Source: Amoebophrya sp. A120
Lineage: Eukaryota; Sar; Dinophyceae; Syndiniales; Amoebophryaceae
Direction: 5' to 3'
Length of the DNA stretch: 64,000 bases
Assembly (NCBI GenBank): GCA_905178155.1
Contig: CAJINV010000015.1
Coordinates: forward strand, 758,955 to 822,954
Part shown: positions 20,662 to 32,600 of the stretch, piece by piece
Layout: the number at the start of each line of letters is the position of its first letter
How positions within the stretch are numbered: the first letter of the stretch is position 1
Translations under genes and position numbers: made by a program
Notes under the pieces: generated by a model
Databases searched by the model: none
What the model was told of the DNA's origin: nothing
The model's input: only the letters and a program-made list of their open reading frames with translations

Positions 20662-23600
20662 TCACACTGGCGCCACCGGCGGTATAGAATCGGCCCACTT
20701 CCACACGAGTTGTGTTCTTGACCCTTCATCATGAGTATCTTCTTCGCGGTGCCCCGGCATACTTCGTTGCGTTTCTTGTAGCAAGGTGGCAGAGGTAGTA
20801 GAAGACGACTTTGCCGCCAGGTCCTTCACGACCGCTGCTGCTCGCTCCTGCACATCATCATCATGCACTTTTTGCTGCTCCACCAAATTGAGAAAACTGT
20901 TGCTACTGTCTTCATCAGAAGTGTGGTGGTGATGATGATGCGAATGGTGATGTCCATGATGATGCCCATCATGACTATGCCGTCGTCCTTTGTGCAACAG
21001 GTTCTCCAACTTCTTCTCCTCTTTGATCTCCGCAATCACCGAGCCGGTTTCCGTCCCCGCACCGCCTCTTATGGCGTTCTCAACTGTTACATCCTCAACT
21101 GTTACATGGATTTGCAATGCAAGAACGGCAACAGTGAAAGAGGTGAGGGGACCTTGCGCGTCTTGCATGACAGATCTCCCACAGATTCTCAGCCTGTTTG
21201 GCACTTCGAGAATTTGCCATGCGACGTGGCTAGGTCGTCTCGATTCTGAAGGTAGCTTTGCATGACAAACGATGTAAACAGTTGAGAATGTAACATTTGA
21301 GAACGCCATACCTGTCAGCCAGGATTTCGACTTGCCGTAATCCGAGTGCTCGTGCTCCCTGTTGTAGAGAACTTGCCCAGGAGCAACGGACGAGCCAGCC
21401 GCGCTGCCAGTTTCTCCCCCGAGGGAGCCAGTCACACTTTCCTCCATCCCTAACAACGCGTAGAAGATGAAGCAAACCAACAACAGAGACACGATGTCCA
21501 TGACCACCTGAATCGTTGCAGACGCGTGCGCGGTATGCTCTGCAAAAGTATCGCACTCGGAGTAATTGCAGTTACGCATGACAAATTTCCTTTCTAAGGT
21601 AAAACAGCATGACAAATTTCATTTGTAATGCTAAAAAGTAGTTGTAATGCAAGTTATACTAGTACGATGCTTATGTTTTTGCATTGCATACGCGGGGTCG
21701 ATCTTCAGGTGCAGAAACAGCTGGGGGAGCAAAGCGCCGAGAACAGCGCCGACGAAAACGATGACGAACGCGGACAGAGACAAAACAAACGCAGTCGGCG
21801 GGTTCGGCCAGGAGAGCAAGTAGTCCTGCACCGTAAACCGCATGACCGCGACCAGCATGACACAAAGCGCCAGGCTATCCTGAGCAAAAACGTTTCCACC
21901 ACATAAACGTCGAGATGGGAAATCTGCTAGACAAATCAGCCAACTTTGGTTGTTGCGCATGACAAGTTTGGCCTCGTATTGTAATCCTGGTTAGCTTGTT
22001 CAGCAGTATCACAGATCCAGCCTGTGATGCTGATTGGAGCATTAGAAATTCCAGATCTTCACGACTAGACCTAGAGCATACTTGTCATGGGGTTCCGCAT
22101 GAGACACATTTTGAGCATGCAGATTTGCATGACAACTATGGGGGAGGAACGTTTTTCCTCAGGATACAGGCCAACCGCGGTCTTTGCCAAATCCCAGTTC
22201 CGGATCTTTTTCCCCGTCGCCAGCCGTCGGACCACGTACACGACAGATTGACCGCCTGCATTCCCGCCCGCGCCGACCAACATGGTGCTAAAATACACAA
22301 TCGACGGGTGCTTTTGGAGCAGGGTAGAGAAGTTGGAAAGGATGAAACTCCCTGAGGATTGGAACAACAGCAAGCCGATCAACCAGGAAACGCGGTAGGT
22401 AAAGGAGAACTGCTCGATCTCCTGGTATTTCTGCTTGGGGGAAGCTCCGTCTGTATTTTTGTTGTAGTTGTCTTCCACTTCTAATTCGCTGCTCCGCATT
22501 TCGATTCGGTTGGATTCTGCAATGTTTCCGTAGATCGGTTTATCAGAATTTTTACTGCCGCGGCCGCTTGTTCTGCTGCTCAATACGTGATCCTCGCCGT
22601 CCTGTCGTTCGGGACCCACTGCTTCTCCCTCGGGTTGATGCAGTCCTCGCGAAGATGCAGAGGGGTGCTGTTGCTGTGCCTGCGCCCCTGCTTTCGACGT
22701 CAGTTTCGATGTACCAGCACTATGCTGATTCCGCAAGCTGGTGGGAAAGACTTCCGGTTTACTCTCCTCCGAACGTCCGGAGCCGGACTCGTGTTGGGAA
22801 AGATCTGCAACCGAAGCTGCAGCAGACAAAATATCAGCTTTCTGTTTATTTTCTTCCTCGGAGATTTTCAATGCGGTTTCTAATTTCAAAATTCGCGTTT
22901 ATGAATTGCAAAAGCATCGCACTCGTACTAATTGCAAACATGCATCACAAATCTTCATCCTAAGGTACAACAGCATGACAAATTCCATTCCCAATGCTGA
23001 GGGAATTTGTGATGCAACTTATTCTAGTACGGTGCTTTTGCAATGCATATCGTTCTCAATTCCGCGATTTCCTCCTCCTGCGCGTGCACGATCTTCCGTG
23101 TGGAATTGTCAACGTCTACTTTTTCATTTGCGTTAGAAGTGCGGAAGGAGCCTAGTAAACCGCCGGTGGTGGAGGAGTTTTGCAGGTTGATGCGAGCTAT
23201 GCATTGCAAAAGTATCACACTAGTAGAAAGCGCATCACAAATTTGGTCAGCGTGACTACAAATGGAATTTGTAATGCTGATTTGCCTTTAGCAGAGAGAT
23301 TTGTAATGCACCATGGCACGATACTTTTGCAGTTCATACGACCGTCTTCATAAGAGCTCGAATTCGGATCGTATTCTTTGTTCTCAATCACCGAATGTCC
23401 GGGGTGTTGCTGCTGATGCAAAACAAGCTGTTCCTGTTGACTACGGTCGTTGTTCTTCTCACCTGTTGGTGGAGATGGACTAAATGCCTCCCCTTCTCCT
23501 GGTCGTGGTGGAAAAACAGCATCTTCACCTCCACCTTCCGGCGTCGTCGCGAGAACACGACCATCAGCACCACCACTTCTGTGGTAGACCTCGTCCAACG

Positions 23601-23871
23601 GCAACGCCGCGGCTTTATTCTCGCCGCCACTGTGGTATTCCAGGTCGCGCTGGGTCGCAACGGGGGACTGGAAAGAATCCGCAGTGAGAGCGGCGTTTTT
23701 TTGGAGGTGCAGCTGCTCGCCGTTCTTGTTATCGCTATCCGCGATGTAGTCAGGGGAAAACGACGAATCTTCCAATACATCGTTTTCATCAATCGGCGTC
23801 GGCGAGGCGGACTTCGGCTTATCCAGATACGAAGCCGGAAACCGGTCGGAAGTGAGGGGAGTGGGGAGCAT
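20662..23871 (-). CDS. MgtE/SLC41-type divalent cation transporter with a His-rich tail
   Basis: Membrane transporter of the MgtE/SLC41 family, whose members move Mg2+ and related cations. Start ATG 23871 (MLPTPLTSDRFPASYLDK), stop TGA 20662; 734 residues in six exons. A long disordered N-terminus (about 390 residues) precedes the membrane part: VSWLIGLLLFQSSGSFIL; the family signature VGAGGNAGGQSVVYVVRRLA; LCVMLVAVMRFTVQDYLLSW; AFVLSLSAFVIVFVGAVLGA; VVMDIVSLLLVCFIFYALLG. The C-terminal tail has a histidine cluster (HSHDGHHHGHHHSHHHHHH) and an acidic stretch. No CBS domains are visible, unlike bacterial MgtE. Exons: 23871-23339, 23197-23050, 22899-22167, 21875-21691, 21533-21311, 21069-20662. 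All five introns are introners. Frame total 2230-25 = 3x735. The substrate is inferred. Confidence 0.82.
21070..21310. mobile_element. Introner, family H (MgtE-like intron 5)
   Basis: 241 bp, ends TATGGCGTTCTCAACTGTTA and ...AACATTTGAGAACGCCATA. Flanks CCTCT/CCTGT, one mismatch. Confidence 0.88.
21534..21690. mobile_element. Introner, family B (MgtE-like intron 4)
   Basis: 157 bp, ends TATGCTCTGCAAAAGTATCG and ...GTTTTTGCATTGCATA, TSD CGCGG on both sides. Confidence 0.9.
21876..22166. mobile_element. Introner, family D (MgtE-like intron 3)
   Basis: 291 bp, ends TATCCTGAGCAAAAACG and ...ACGTTTTTCCTCAGGATA, TSD CAGGC on both sides. Lies between the second and third membrane blocks. Confidence 0.9.
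22900..23049. mobile_element. Introner, family B (MgtE-like intron 2)
   Basis: 150 bp, ends TATGAATTGCAAAAGCATCG and GTGCTTTTGCAATGCATA. Flanks GCGTT/TCGTT, one mismatch. Confidence 0.88.
23198..23338. mobile_element. Introner, family B (MgtE-like intron 1)
   Basis: 141 bp, ends TATGCATTGCAAAAGTATC and GATACTTTTGCAGTTCATA. Flanks CGAGC/CGACC, one mismatch. Confidence 0.88.
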
Positions 23872-26604
23872 CTTATATATTTTCTCAACGTTTCTTCATT
23901 CAACTACAACTTTATACTCTCTGGGAGAACTCGTCTCGTCTAGTACTTCGCACTCTCTTCTGAAGCTGCTTCGGAAGCTAAAGCAGAAACATTTCGAGGA
24001 ACTCTACTCAAGTAATTCATTATGAAATTCAACGAAAAAAATGAAGAATCGCGTTGCAGAAAGAAGAAAGAACTCTTGTGGTAGTTTTTAACCTTTTTAA
24101 GTGCTGTTATCACTTACAGGATGAGAGTTTGCTTTACTCGTCGTCTTGTTCTCTCAAACGGTGAAAGAAAATATCAGCATTTGACTTCGTTCTTTAAGTT
24201 GAAGAGATGTGAGTGTCGTTGTGGAAATGCTTTCGCAAATGCAAATATTTTCTCGACGTCGCATGGTTTGCAGAGAGCCGCTCTGTCCGCCAGATTGCAC
24301 CCCAAAAGCCTTTCATTTTCTCACCACACCTCTCGTCAATACTAGAGTTGATGAACTACTACAAGATCGCACCTCATGCTCTCTGGCACCGCTTTTTGAT
24401 GCTGTCTTGCTTGTTCTTTCACGACATCTCTTAGTGCTACATGAGGAGAAAGCGCCACAACTGAACGCAGGATGAAGAAGAACAAAGAAAACAACGTCAA
24501 TAGTTTCTCGGTCTCATGGTACGGCACGAGCCCTAACATGGTCTTCACTTGCCGAGAACACCGTCAAAAACTGAAGGACGAGTGGCGAGCTTGTCTTATT
24601 CCTAACAGGTGTAGTCGACGTGCTGTTTTAGTTTTTCGCTTCAAGGGACATCAAGTGCTAGCTGGGGAGCAAAGCAATAAAAACAGTAGATGTGAAGCAA
24701 GAGGTGTTCATCCGGGAGGTGTGGATATAAAAAGCGCAGGCTATTTTTTGGTCATCTGCATTAATAGGCGCGTGCGCTTATTGGTACTTACACAACAACT
24801 CATGGCCGTCGTACTAGTCTTTATGTGTTTTCCGTTGTATTTGGCCTTATCATGATCAATGTAGTTTTGCTTTTTGTTCTGGGTCCGACCTTCAGAGCTG
24901 CTTTGAGAAGTACCTCGCGCCCCAATGCTGTAGTTGTTGTTAGTCTCTGCATGCTTGTAGTTGTTACCTTTACCAGACGTGGTAGACTAGTTCGAAAACC
25001 GTTTTACGATTTTCCACGTCCTCGCGAAAGCAAAGGATTTTTGGCCAATATTTTCTTTTTTCAAAATTCTAAATCATTATCATTTTGCGTGGCAGACTCG
25101 TTCTATTTTTCTTGTCGAAGTAGAAGTTATCTGCGCCTTCGGTCGTCGTTTCTTGCCGTGGCTTTGTATTGAGTTAGAGAGGTCGTGCGTGATTTTTTAC
25201 AACTTCACGCACATCTTCATCTTCTTAGGTTGTCGCTGTGTAGTTGGTCGTTCTTGCAACAATAGTCGCAACAAGGCGGGACAAAAAAATGATTCGCTTC
25301 ATATAACAAAATTTTCGTTTCTGTTTCGCAAATAGTTGTTTTTCTTCGAGGAAGTTTTTTTTTCAGAACCTTGTTTGTTTGTTTGTGTTCATGCGTGAAG
25401 GTGGGAACGCGTTTACACACCTTCAGGGAAGGTGGTCTTTTATCAATGGCCAGAACATCATCTGCGTCATAGGAGACATGATATTTTCTAGGAACGTTGG
25501 ATAGAACTCCCTGCCGCCTGCAAGGTGCTTTCCTAGAAAGCACTTGTATACATTTGAAGACTACACTACACAACAATTCGTAAATAACATAGAGTTCATA
25601 GAAGAAGATAGCACTATTGTTCTGGAAACAACGAAGAGCCCACCTGGTCTTGTAGTTCTAGTTTCCGATTATTCGGAAGAAATAAAATAGATGAAGCTAG
25701 TTCTTGGAAGGCTTTCATGCTGCTGCGGCTCGCCTCGCCGACTCAAAATCATGTCTACTATAATTCGTTGGTGTGCTATGGATGTGTCAGAGTTGAAATC
25801 GACAAAGTTGAAATAATTTGTCATGCATAAAATGGATGCCAGTTGGAACCCAGTTTCCAAGTGGCGCATGACAAATTTCGGCGGTCCCTAAATCCAGTTT
25901 GTCATGCTATTTAGGCAAAGAAGAGCGATTTTCTCATGCTACTTTAGCAGCTCGAGCTGTAACCCCAAACAGGCTTACAATCGGCCTCACTTGCCTGCTC
26001 TGCAACACACGTGCCTCGGGTCATGCATTTTATGCGTTACAGACTATTTCAACTTTGACGATTTCAAACCTGACACATCCATATGCTTCAAAAGTTGGAA
26101 GGAGCAACCGCCCGTCACTTGATCAGGTCTTATTTCGCAAAAGAGAAGAAGAAATCGCCCTCATTGTCGAAATCCCAGTATGAAGTTTAGAATTTGCACA
26201 GTTTTTAGCATGGTTGTACAGCGTTTAGCTAGAATTTCCGGACAAAGTATTTGTTTCCTCACCCAACCACCACAGAATCTCCAGTGATTAGCTTTAAGAT
26301 TGTAGAAAGCATCCTATTTGTAGTCGTTCGTTCCAGTAGTGCCTGTTAAGTTTTCGATGCCAGCTACGGATAGCCGGAGCTCGAGTGTACGACATGACGT
26401 CAGTGTTAGTTATATAATTTCAATCGACCTCGATAATACAACAAAAGCTGCAAAAATTTGAAAATATCACATCTCATATTGGGAACCGGCTATTCGCGAC
26501 AATTTTATCGAGAGGTGGAGGTGCCCTGATACTGAAAAAAATTCACCCTCGAGTATCTGATGTTGGTGCTATTAGTCGGCCCGCCGCGTCGAAGCAAGCT
26601 TTTA
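23872..26604. other. Long stretch without a recognised gene; holds one orphan introner
   Basis: No recognised coding region over 2.7 kb. Short open frames occur on both strands (for example 24472-24855 and 24825-25172 plus, 25217-25576 minus) without family resemblance. The intact family E introner at 25777-26083 suggests an unrecognised transcribed gene around 25.6-26.2 kb. Confidence 0.45.
25777..26083. mobile_element. Orphan introner, family E
   Basis: 307 bp, ends TATGGATGTGTCAG and ...CTGACACATCCATA, nearly identical to 10154-10460. Flanks TGTGC/TGCTT do not form a 5-bp duplication. The only copy outside a recognised gene. Confidence 0.85.
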
Positions 26605-29600
26605 CTAATTTGTAGTGCCGTGGTCATCTGCATCTGCTCGCGCTCCAATTATTTCCACCGACGTCGCTCCGTCTCGTCCAGCGTTTTTTCGTTTCTCGGG
26701 GCTGGGCGAAAAAAGCAGATCCAAATCGTCAGCAATGATGCAGGAGATGTTGGCGTCTCTGGTCGACGTCCTCGGCGATGTTGACCATGATTTCGCCGGG
26801 TCTTGCAGTTCCAAAGGGGCTGGTTTGCCGGAAGAGGTGAAAAAATGTCGGTCCTCGGGTAGTAGTTTTCCTGCTGGACGTCCACCAGAGTCCGGAGCTG
26901 CTGCAACTGGTGGACCACCAAAGATTTCGGTTAGGTCGTTCTGGAGTGGATGCTGGTGCTTCTCCTCTTGCCGCACTGACTTCGCTCTTGCTCTAGTGTC
27001 TGGTGGTCTAGTACGGCGAGATAAATCTTGCTGCAGATCTTCCGGAAATGCACGGTTTGTACCGTCGTCCGGCGAGAAAAGATCTTCTAGTAGAGGCGGA
27101 CTCTGAGTTATTCGCCCGCTCACTGCGGAGGAGGAAGAAGATCCGGAGGCCAACCTGCAATTCATAGTTTTTTTGATGTGGTTCTTACAGCATAAGCGAA
27201 TTGCAGAGAAACAAATCCGACCACTATTGAACAGCGGAGCAAACCACGAACAATGCGGAACAAGAACGCTGTCGCTGCCACTAGCTGCTGTGTGGCTGTG
27301 GTCCTCGATCCCTCATGAAAACAACAGAAAGTAGTACATGTACCTGTGCGCAGCCGCTTGTTCGCCTCCCCCGCTCTGCACCTCCACCCCGTCCTCGCCT
27401 TGCACTTGCTCACAGGGCGGTTGCTCTTTGTTTGGTGACCTGCGCCTGTTCCTTTCTACCTTGATCCATTTTCCTGTCTCCGGCCTCTTGACCCATTCAT
27501 ACTCCGTGTCCTCAGGTTCATCATCAGGGACCTCGAAGAGGACACTGTCAGGATCGCCGTCAGAGTCATAAAAATCGAGGTGGACGTCGTCTTCGCTACT
27601 GCTCAACATAGGACTTCTTCTACCTGCTCGTGTAGTAGCTCCATGACCTCCTTCTGCACCTCCTGCGACAGTTTGCAGGGTTTTGGTTTTCTCAGTCGCA
27701 GTGGGAGCCTTGTTCTCCTGGTCCTCCTCCTCGTCGCGCAAAACAAGTAGATCATGATCTCTGAAGATGTCCATCGCAGTAGTTCGTGCAGCATCGAGTT
27801 CATCCAGAAGATTCGAATTCGTCGAAGGTGGTTTGTTCTTGCCCAAGTTCAAAAGCGCTGCCGGAATCGTAGTTGGCGGACCAACGTCAAGCACGACATG
27901 CTTTGACTTGTTCTTCTCCTTCCGCTTCTTTTTCTTTATCTGTTTTTCCCGGTCTTTATCCTTTCTCCTTTCTGCCGCCTTCAACCGCTCTTGCCTCTCC
28001 TTCTCCCTTAATAACCTTTTCCTGGCCGCTTTCATCTCGTCCTTCTTCAACCTCCTCTTTTCGGCCCGGCGCTGCTTCCTAGAGAGTTTTTCTAACTTCT
28101 CCCGTTTCCGCTGTTCTCTCCGTTTCTTCTTCAGCGCTTTGAGGTCGTCTACTAGGTAGTTGCTTTTCGGGAATAGCGGGCTGGAGGAAAAGGAACAAGG
28201 AGCAGCAGCAGTGGCATTATCGCTTGTGACAATGGAATTACGGAAATCGTTTGCAAGAAGGTCGCTTCCGAGTTCGGTGAACAGCTGTCGGGACACGTCG
28301 GCCGGGGTTTCGAAGATATTATTTGATATCACTCCAGGAGCAGAGTCGTAGTTACAACTTTGAACAAGTTCGTCGAATCCACCATGGAGAGCACGCGAGC
28401 TAGCTCCTGTGACGGGCCTGGCGGTATCGGTGCTCGGAGATTCTTGGAGCAGCTGCTCGAGTTCGCGTCCCTGGTGTGGGTCCTGCACCTGCTTTTTTCC
28501 GATTTCCTTACCGTTATCATGACGTCGATCATGTTCCTTCCCCTTCTGGTGTAGTTGACCCCGCATGTCATCCAACCAACGCTTGTCGCCTTCCATCACC
28601 TCGGTATTCGAACTCGACAGCAAAATCGAATCGCTCCCCTGTCGCTTGACGTCCAACACGAGTTGCGCTGCGAAATCGTCGAGGTTGAGTTTTTCAACGA
28701 TTTTCCCCAGTCGGGCTCGGTGGAGGTTTTCTTGCTGTTCATCCTGAGAGGATGGGGAGGAGAGGCTCGTGCAAGCAGGGTCCAGTGGTCGTCCCAGAAA
28801 AACGTCGAGCAGGGAATGACTGGCGCATGTTTCTGAGCAACTGGGTGTGAGATGGACGACTTTCGGGTCTCCATCATGCGCAGACTTGTTCTCCATCCCA
28901 GCACCACACATCTCCTGAAAAACCTGCAGTGGCGTTTTCATGCTTGGCTCCAGCAGCGGGTGCGCAGACGGACCCCGATTGTGCTTGTGCTGCGTTGCTG
29001 GTGTGCCAGACTGGGTGTTGTTATGCTTACTGCCGAATGCAGAAAAGTTGTCGGAGTTCTCCGACAGAAATTTTCCGATGAACTCGGCAATGTCCGCTTG
29101 TTCTACTCGATCTACTTCTTTATGGTAATCAAAGCTCTTGGTGCTGGAGTTGTTAATGTTGTTGCCGTCATCATCTTCGTCTCCGGTTGATGACGACAGT
29201 CGTGCGCAAGTTGCGTCACCATCATGATCATCCCATTGTTCGCCTTCTGTCGCTGAGACCAGCAAAGTCTTCAGCTTCTTCTTCAGCAAAAGTTCCAGTC
29301 GTGCCATCTGCCGCTGATACTCCACCACCCTAGCGTCTTGCACCGAGCCGGTCAGCTGTTTTGATGTTGATGTTCTGATGGATGTATTAAGTTTTTAACG
29401 ACTTTAAATCATGGTGAAACATGAATGTATATGCAAATAAAGTGACGAGGAGCATCAACACCCTCAAAAGTAGTTGCTCACCACGCTGTGCTCAAAGCTG
29501 CACTGATTCCAGATCACAAATATATACTACCTGTTTTTCCCAGACAATGACCTGCTTTTTCAAACTTTCCTCCAAAGTCTGGTGGTCCTCACGAGAACCA

Positions 29601-32600
29601 CCTTCCGTTCGTTTCATATCCACAACCAACCCCTTCCCCAACCGTTTTTCCACATCGGCCTCGACGACGGATGCTAATTCCTTCAGCCTCTCTTCCGTGA
29701 AAAAGCTCAAAGCCAGTTTTGACAACGCGGTCCGGTGCGGCTGGGACATCTTTATGGTGTTCTCAAACGTTACACTCTCAACTGTTACATGAATCTGTAA
29801 TGCAAGAATGGCAAAAGCGAAAGGGGGAAGATTGCAAAAATTGCATTACAAATTCCGAGCAGATTTAGGTGATGTTTAGCCCTTCGCACATTTGTCATGC
29901 TAAGCAGCTTGATCTTGTGGATGATGATGGTAATTTTGCATGACAAATTCATGTAACAGTTGAGAATGTAACGTTTGAGAACTCCATAATCTTGAATTTG
30001 CTCGTGTACTCAGTGATCATTTTATCCAACTGGTTTAGCCCCGTGCTTGTGCGCGCTGCGGGTTTATTGTTCGCTCCTGCTTCTTCTCCGTTGGGATGAT
30101 TTTCTCCCCCTGCGGCACCGGTCGTAGCTGGCACTGCCGCGTCTGTTTTCTTCTTGTGTGTTCCGCCACCTGCCGGATCGACGATCGCTCCTGCACCGCC
30201 CGGAGGTGCATTTTTGTCAGCTGCCGCCTCAGCCGAAGCTGCCGCTGCCTCCCTCGATTTGCTGCTGTCCTCCTTGTCCTTTTCCTCTTCATCGGCCCCG
30301 TTTTTCTTCTTGTTCCCCGCGATCTTTGCCACGGTCGCAGCAGTAGCACCTCCACCTCCTCCCACAGCGCCGCCGGGGGTCGTGCTAGCACCTGCTTTAT
30401 TCCCTGCATCCGCACCACCTTTCGCAGCAGCCGCTGCTGCCGCCGCGGCTCCTTGTCGAGCCAGGATCTTGTCTAAAGGCATGCCGGCCTCGCGGTCCAT
30501 GTCGTCAACGAGTAGCAGCGCTTTGTTGACTTCCTTCGCCCGGGTTCTGAGCATCATATTGATCCGGTTTTTTCTGCTCTGCAAGAGTGCGCGCTTTTCT
30601 TCTTCGAGTGCGTCGAATTGCTTGAGAAGATGAGAAGCGCCAGCTCCATCCTCTTCCCGGTCTTTGTCGTTTTCGTGCGAAGCGACGGAATCCTGCCTTT
30701 CTCCGGTAGTTGTATCGAGCTCGCTTTTCATCTCGACAGATGAGTCTTGTTCGCCAGCAACAAGACCCAAACTTGCGACGTCTCCACCGGGGCGCGTGAT
30801 TGTGATATCCGAATTCTCGTCAACAAGTAGAGATCGTGCACCTACTTCCTCAAGCCCTTTCTTGCGGTTTTCGTGTTGTACTTCCTTCTTGCCTTTATTG
30901 CCATTCGCATTCTTCCGTGTCTGCTTTCGCTTCTTGATGGCCGCTGCGGATTTCCTTCTCGCCGCGACAGAAGTAGGCGAGTCGGAACTTGGTGCTAGCG
31001 ATGAAGTGGATTCTCCATCGCTAGAAGAGTCTTCATCTCCGCCGGAGCTGCTCGCGGCCTGCTCGGATTTCTCCGCATCACTGCCAGTTTGACCGTCAGC
31101 CCGCTCTGAACTGCGTGCCGCGACAACCGCCACTGCACCGCTGGATTCCTTATCGCTCTCGTGGTCTTCTGTTGGAGATTTATTCTCCTTCGAGCTGGGG
31201 TCTTCACCGTCATCTTCTTCTCCCGCCGCGTCGTCCCCCTGCTGTTCCTTGCGCTTCTGTTGTTTCCCAGCCTCTTTTTGGTCTTCTTCAGCCTCCTCGT
31301 CAAAATCAGCCAAAGCCCTCCGGTCAAACTCCCGATAGATCACTCCCTCGGGGAAAAACGGCTCCCACTCCTGCCAGAAATCGTCTGGGATGCGCAGATG
31401 GTCGTACAAGCGAGGTCTTTGGTTGAACTTCGTGTTCACGTTCGGTATCAGCGAGCAACTCTGCACAATATCAAAATGCGCATCGTGGTTGCAGATCACA
31501 TCTTCATCGAAACACGGAGTTGCCTTGTCCAACACCCGATTTATTTTGAACGCGCGCCAATAAGGCATTTGCTTTTCGTGTTTCTGCTGCGTGTACAAAC
31601 AGTCCTTCGCTTCGTGCACGTGCGAGCCGCAATTCAAACACGGTTTCGATAACGGCAGTAACTCCCGGGAGAAACGGATCGGATGGCGGTATTGGAACGG
31701 TGTGGTTAAAATGTCGGATAAGCAAAGCTCTTTGGGGTTGTTGGTAAATGCCGGCATCTCTTTGATGGAAATCTCGTCCATGTTTTGCTTCAGAATAACC
31801 CGCTTTTCTCTGATTTCCTTGATGCTCTTCAACAAATTTCGCTCGATAATCGCCGCTTCGTCGTAGCGAGATTGCTTCGCCTTCCTTGGCTTCGGGACGA
31901 TGAGGAGAGATTTTGTGTATTTCAAGATTTTCATCGGGCGGGGGGTCTTCGGGGAGTCAACGTGCTGCTGTTTCCCGGCGGCGTCAATTTTTCCATCTTG
32001 CGAGCTGCTCGCAACGCCAGCTGGCTGTTTTTCTTTCTGCTGGATAACCACAGTGCAAGATGAAGCTGGACCCACGTCTTTCAGAGCAAGGGCAGGTTTG
32101 CTTAGCAGACTTCCATCAGGGCGACGATGATGATTCGTCAATTGAATGCTCGGCTCCTTCTCCTCAGGCGGGTCTGGATCTTTGAAAATCATCCGATGTT
32201 CCGCGTAAAGCTTCTCGAGCTGCAAGACAAGTTCGCTTTTATCCCCTGAAAATAAACCATCCCCATCCACTTTTTGCATGACAAACGCAGAACTTGCTAC
32301 ATGTTTTGCATGACAAACTGGATGGGGATGGTTAATTTTCAGGGGATAGCTTTCCTCCCGATCGAATTTTCGCTTCATCCGGCACAGCTCGTAGTCGATG
32401 TTGAAGCTTCCACATTCAACATGTACTTGGAGTAATTTGTCATGCTCGTCCTGCTTTCCAGCCTCGGGTTGTGTTGCTGAGCTTGCATTCTCGATAAAGA
32501 TCGTTTCGACACCTGCGCTTCCTGGGGCGAAGGAAACTTTCCTCGCATTCGAATTCGCTTTCTCTGCGAGGGCAGCGGCTGAAAATGATGTTGGCCCGTT

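Noticed and set aside
25764-26183. A small plus-strand gene around the orphan introner
   Set aside because: Removing the element plus 5 nt does not give a multiple of three, and the alternative join gives only a short peptide without resemblance to anything.
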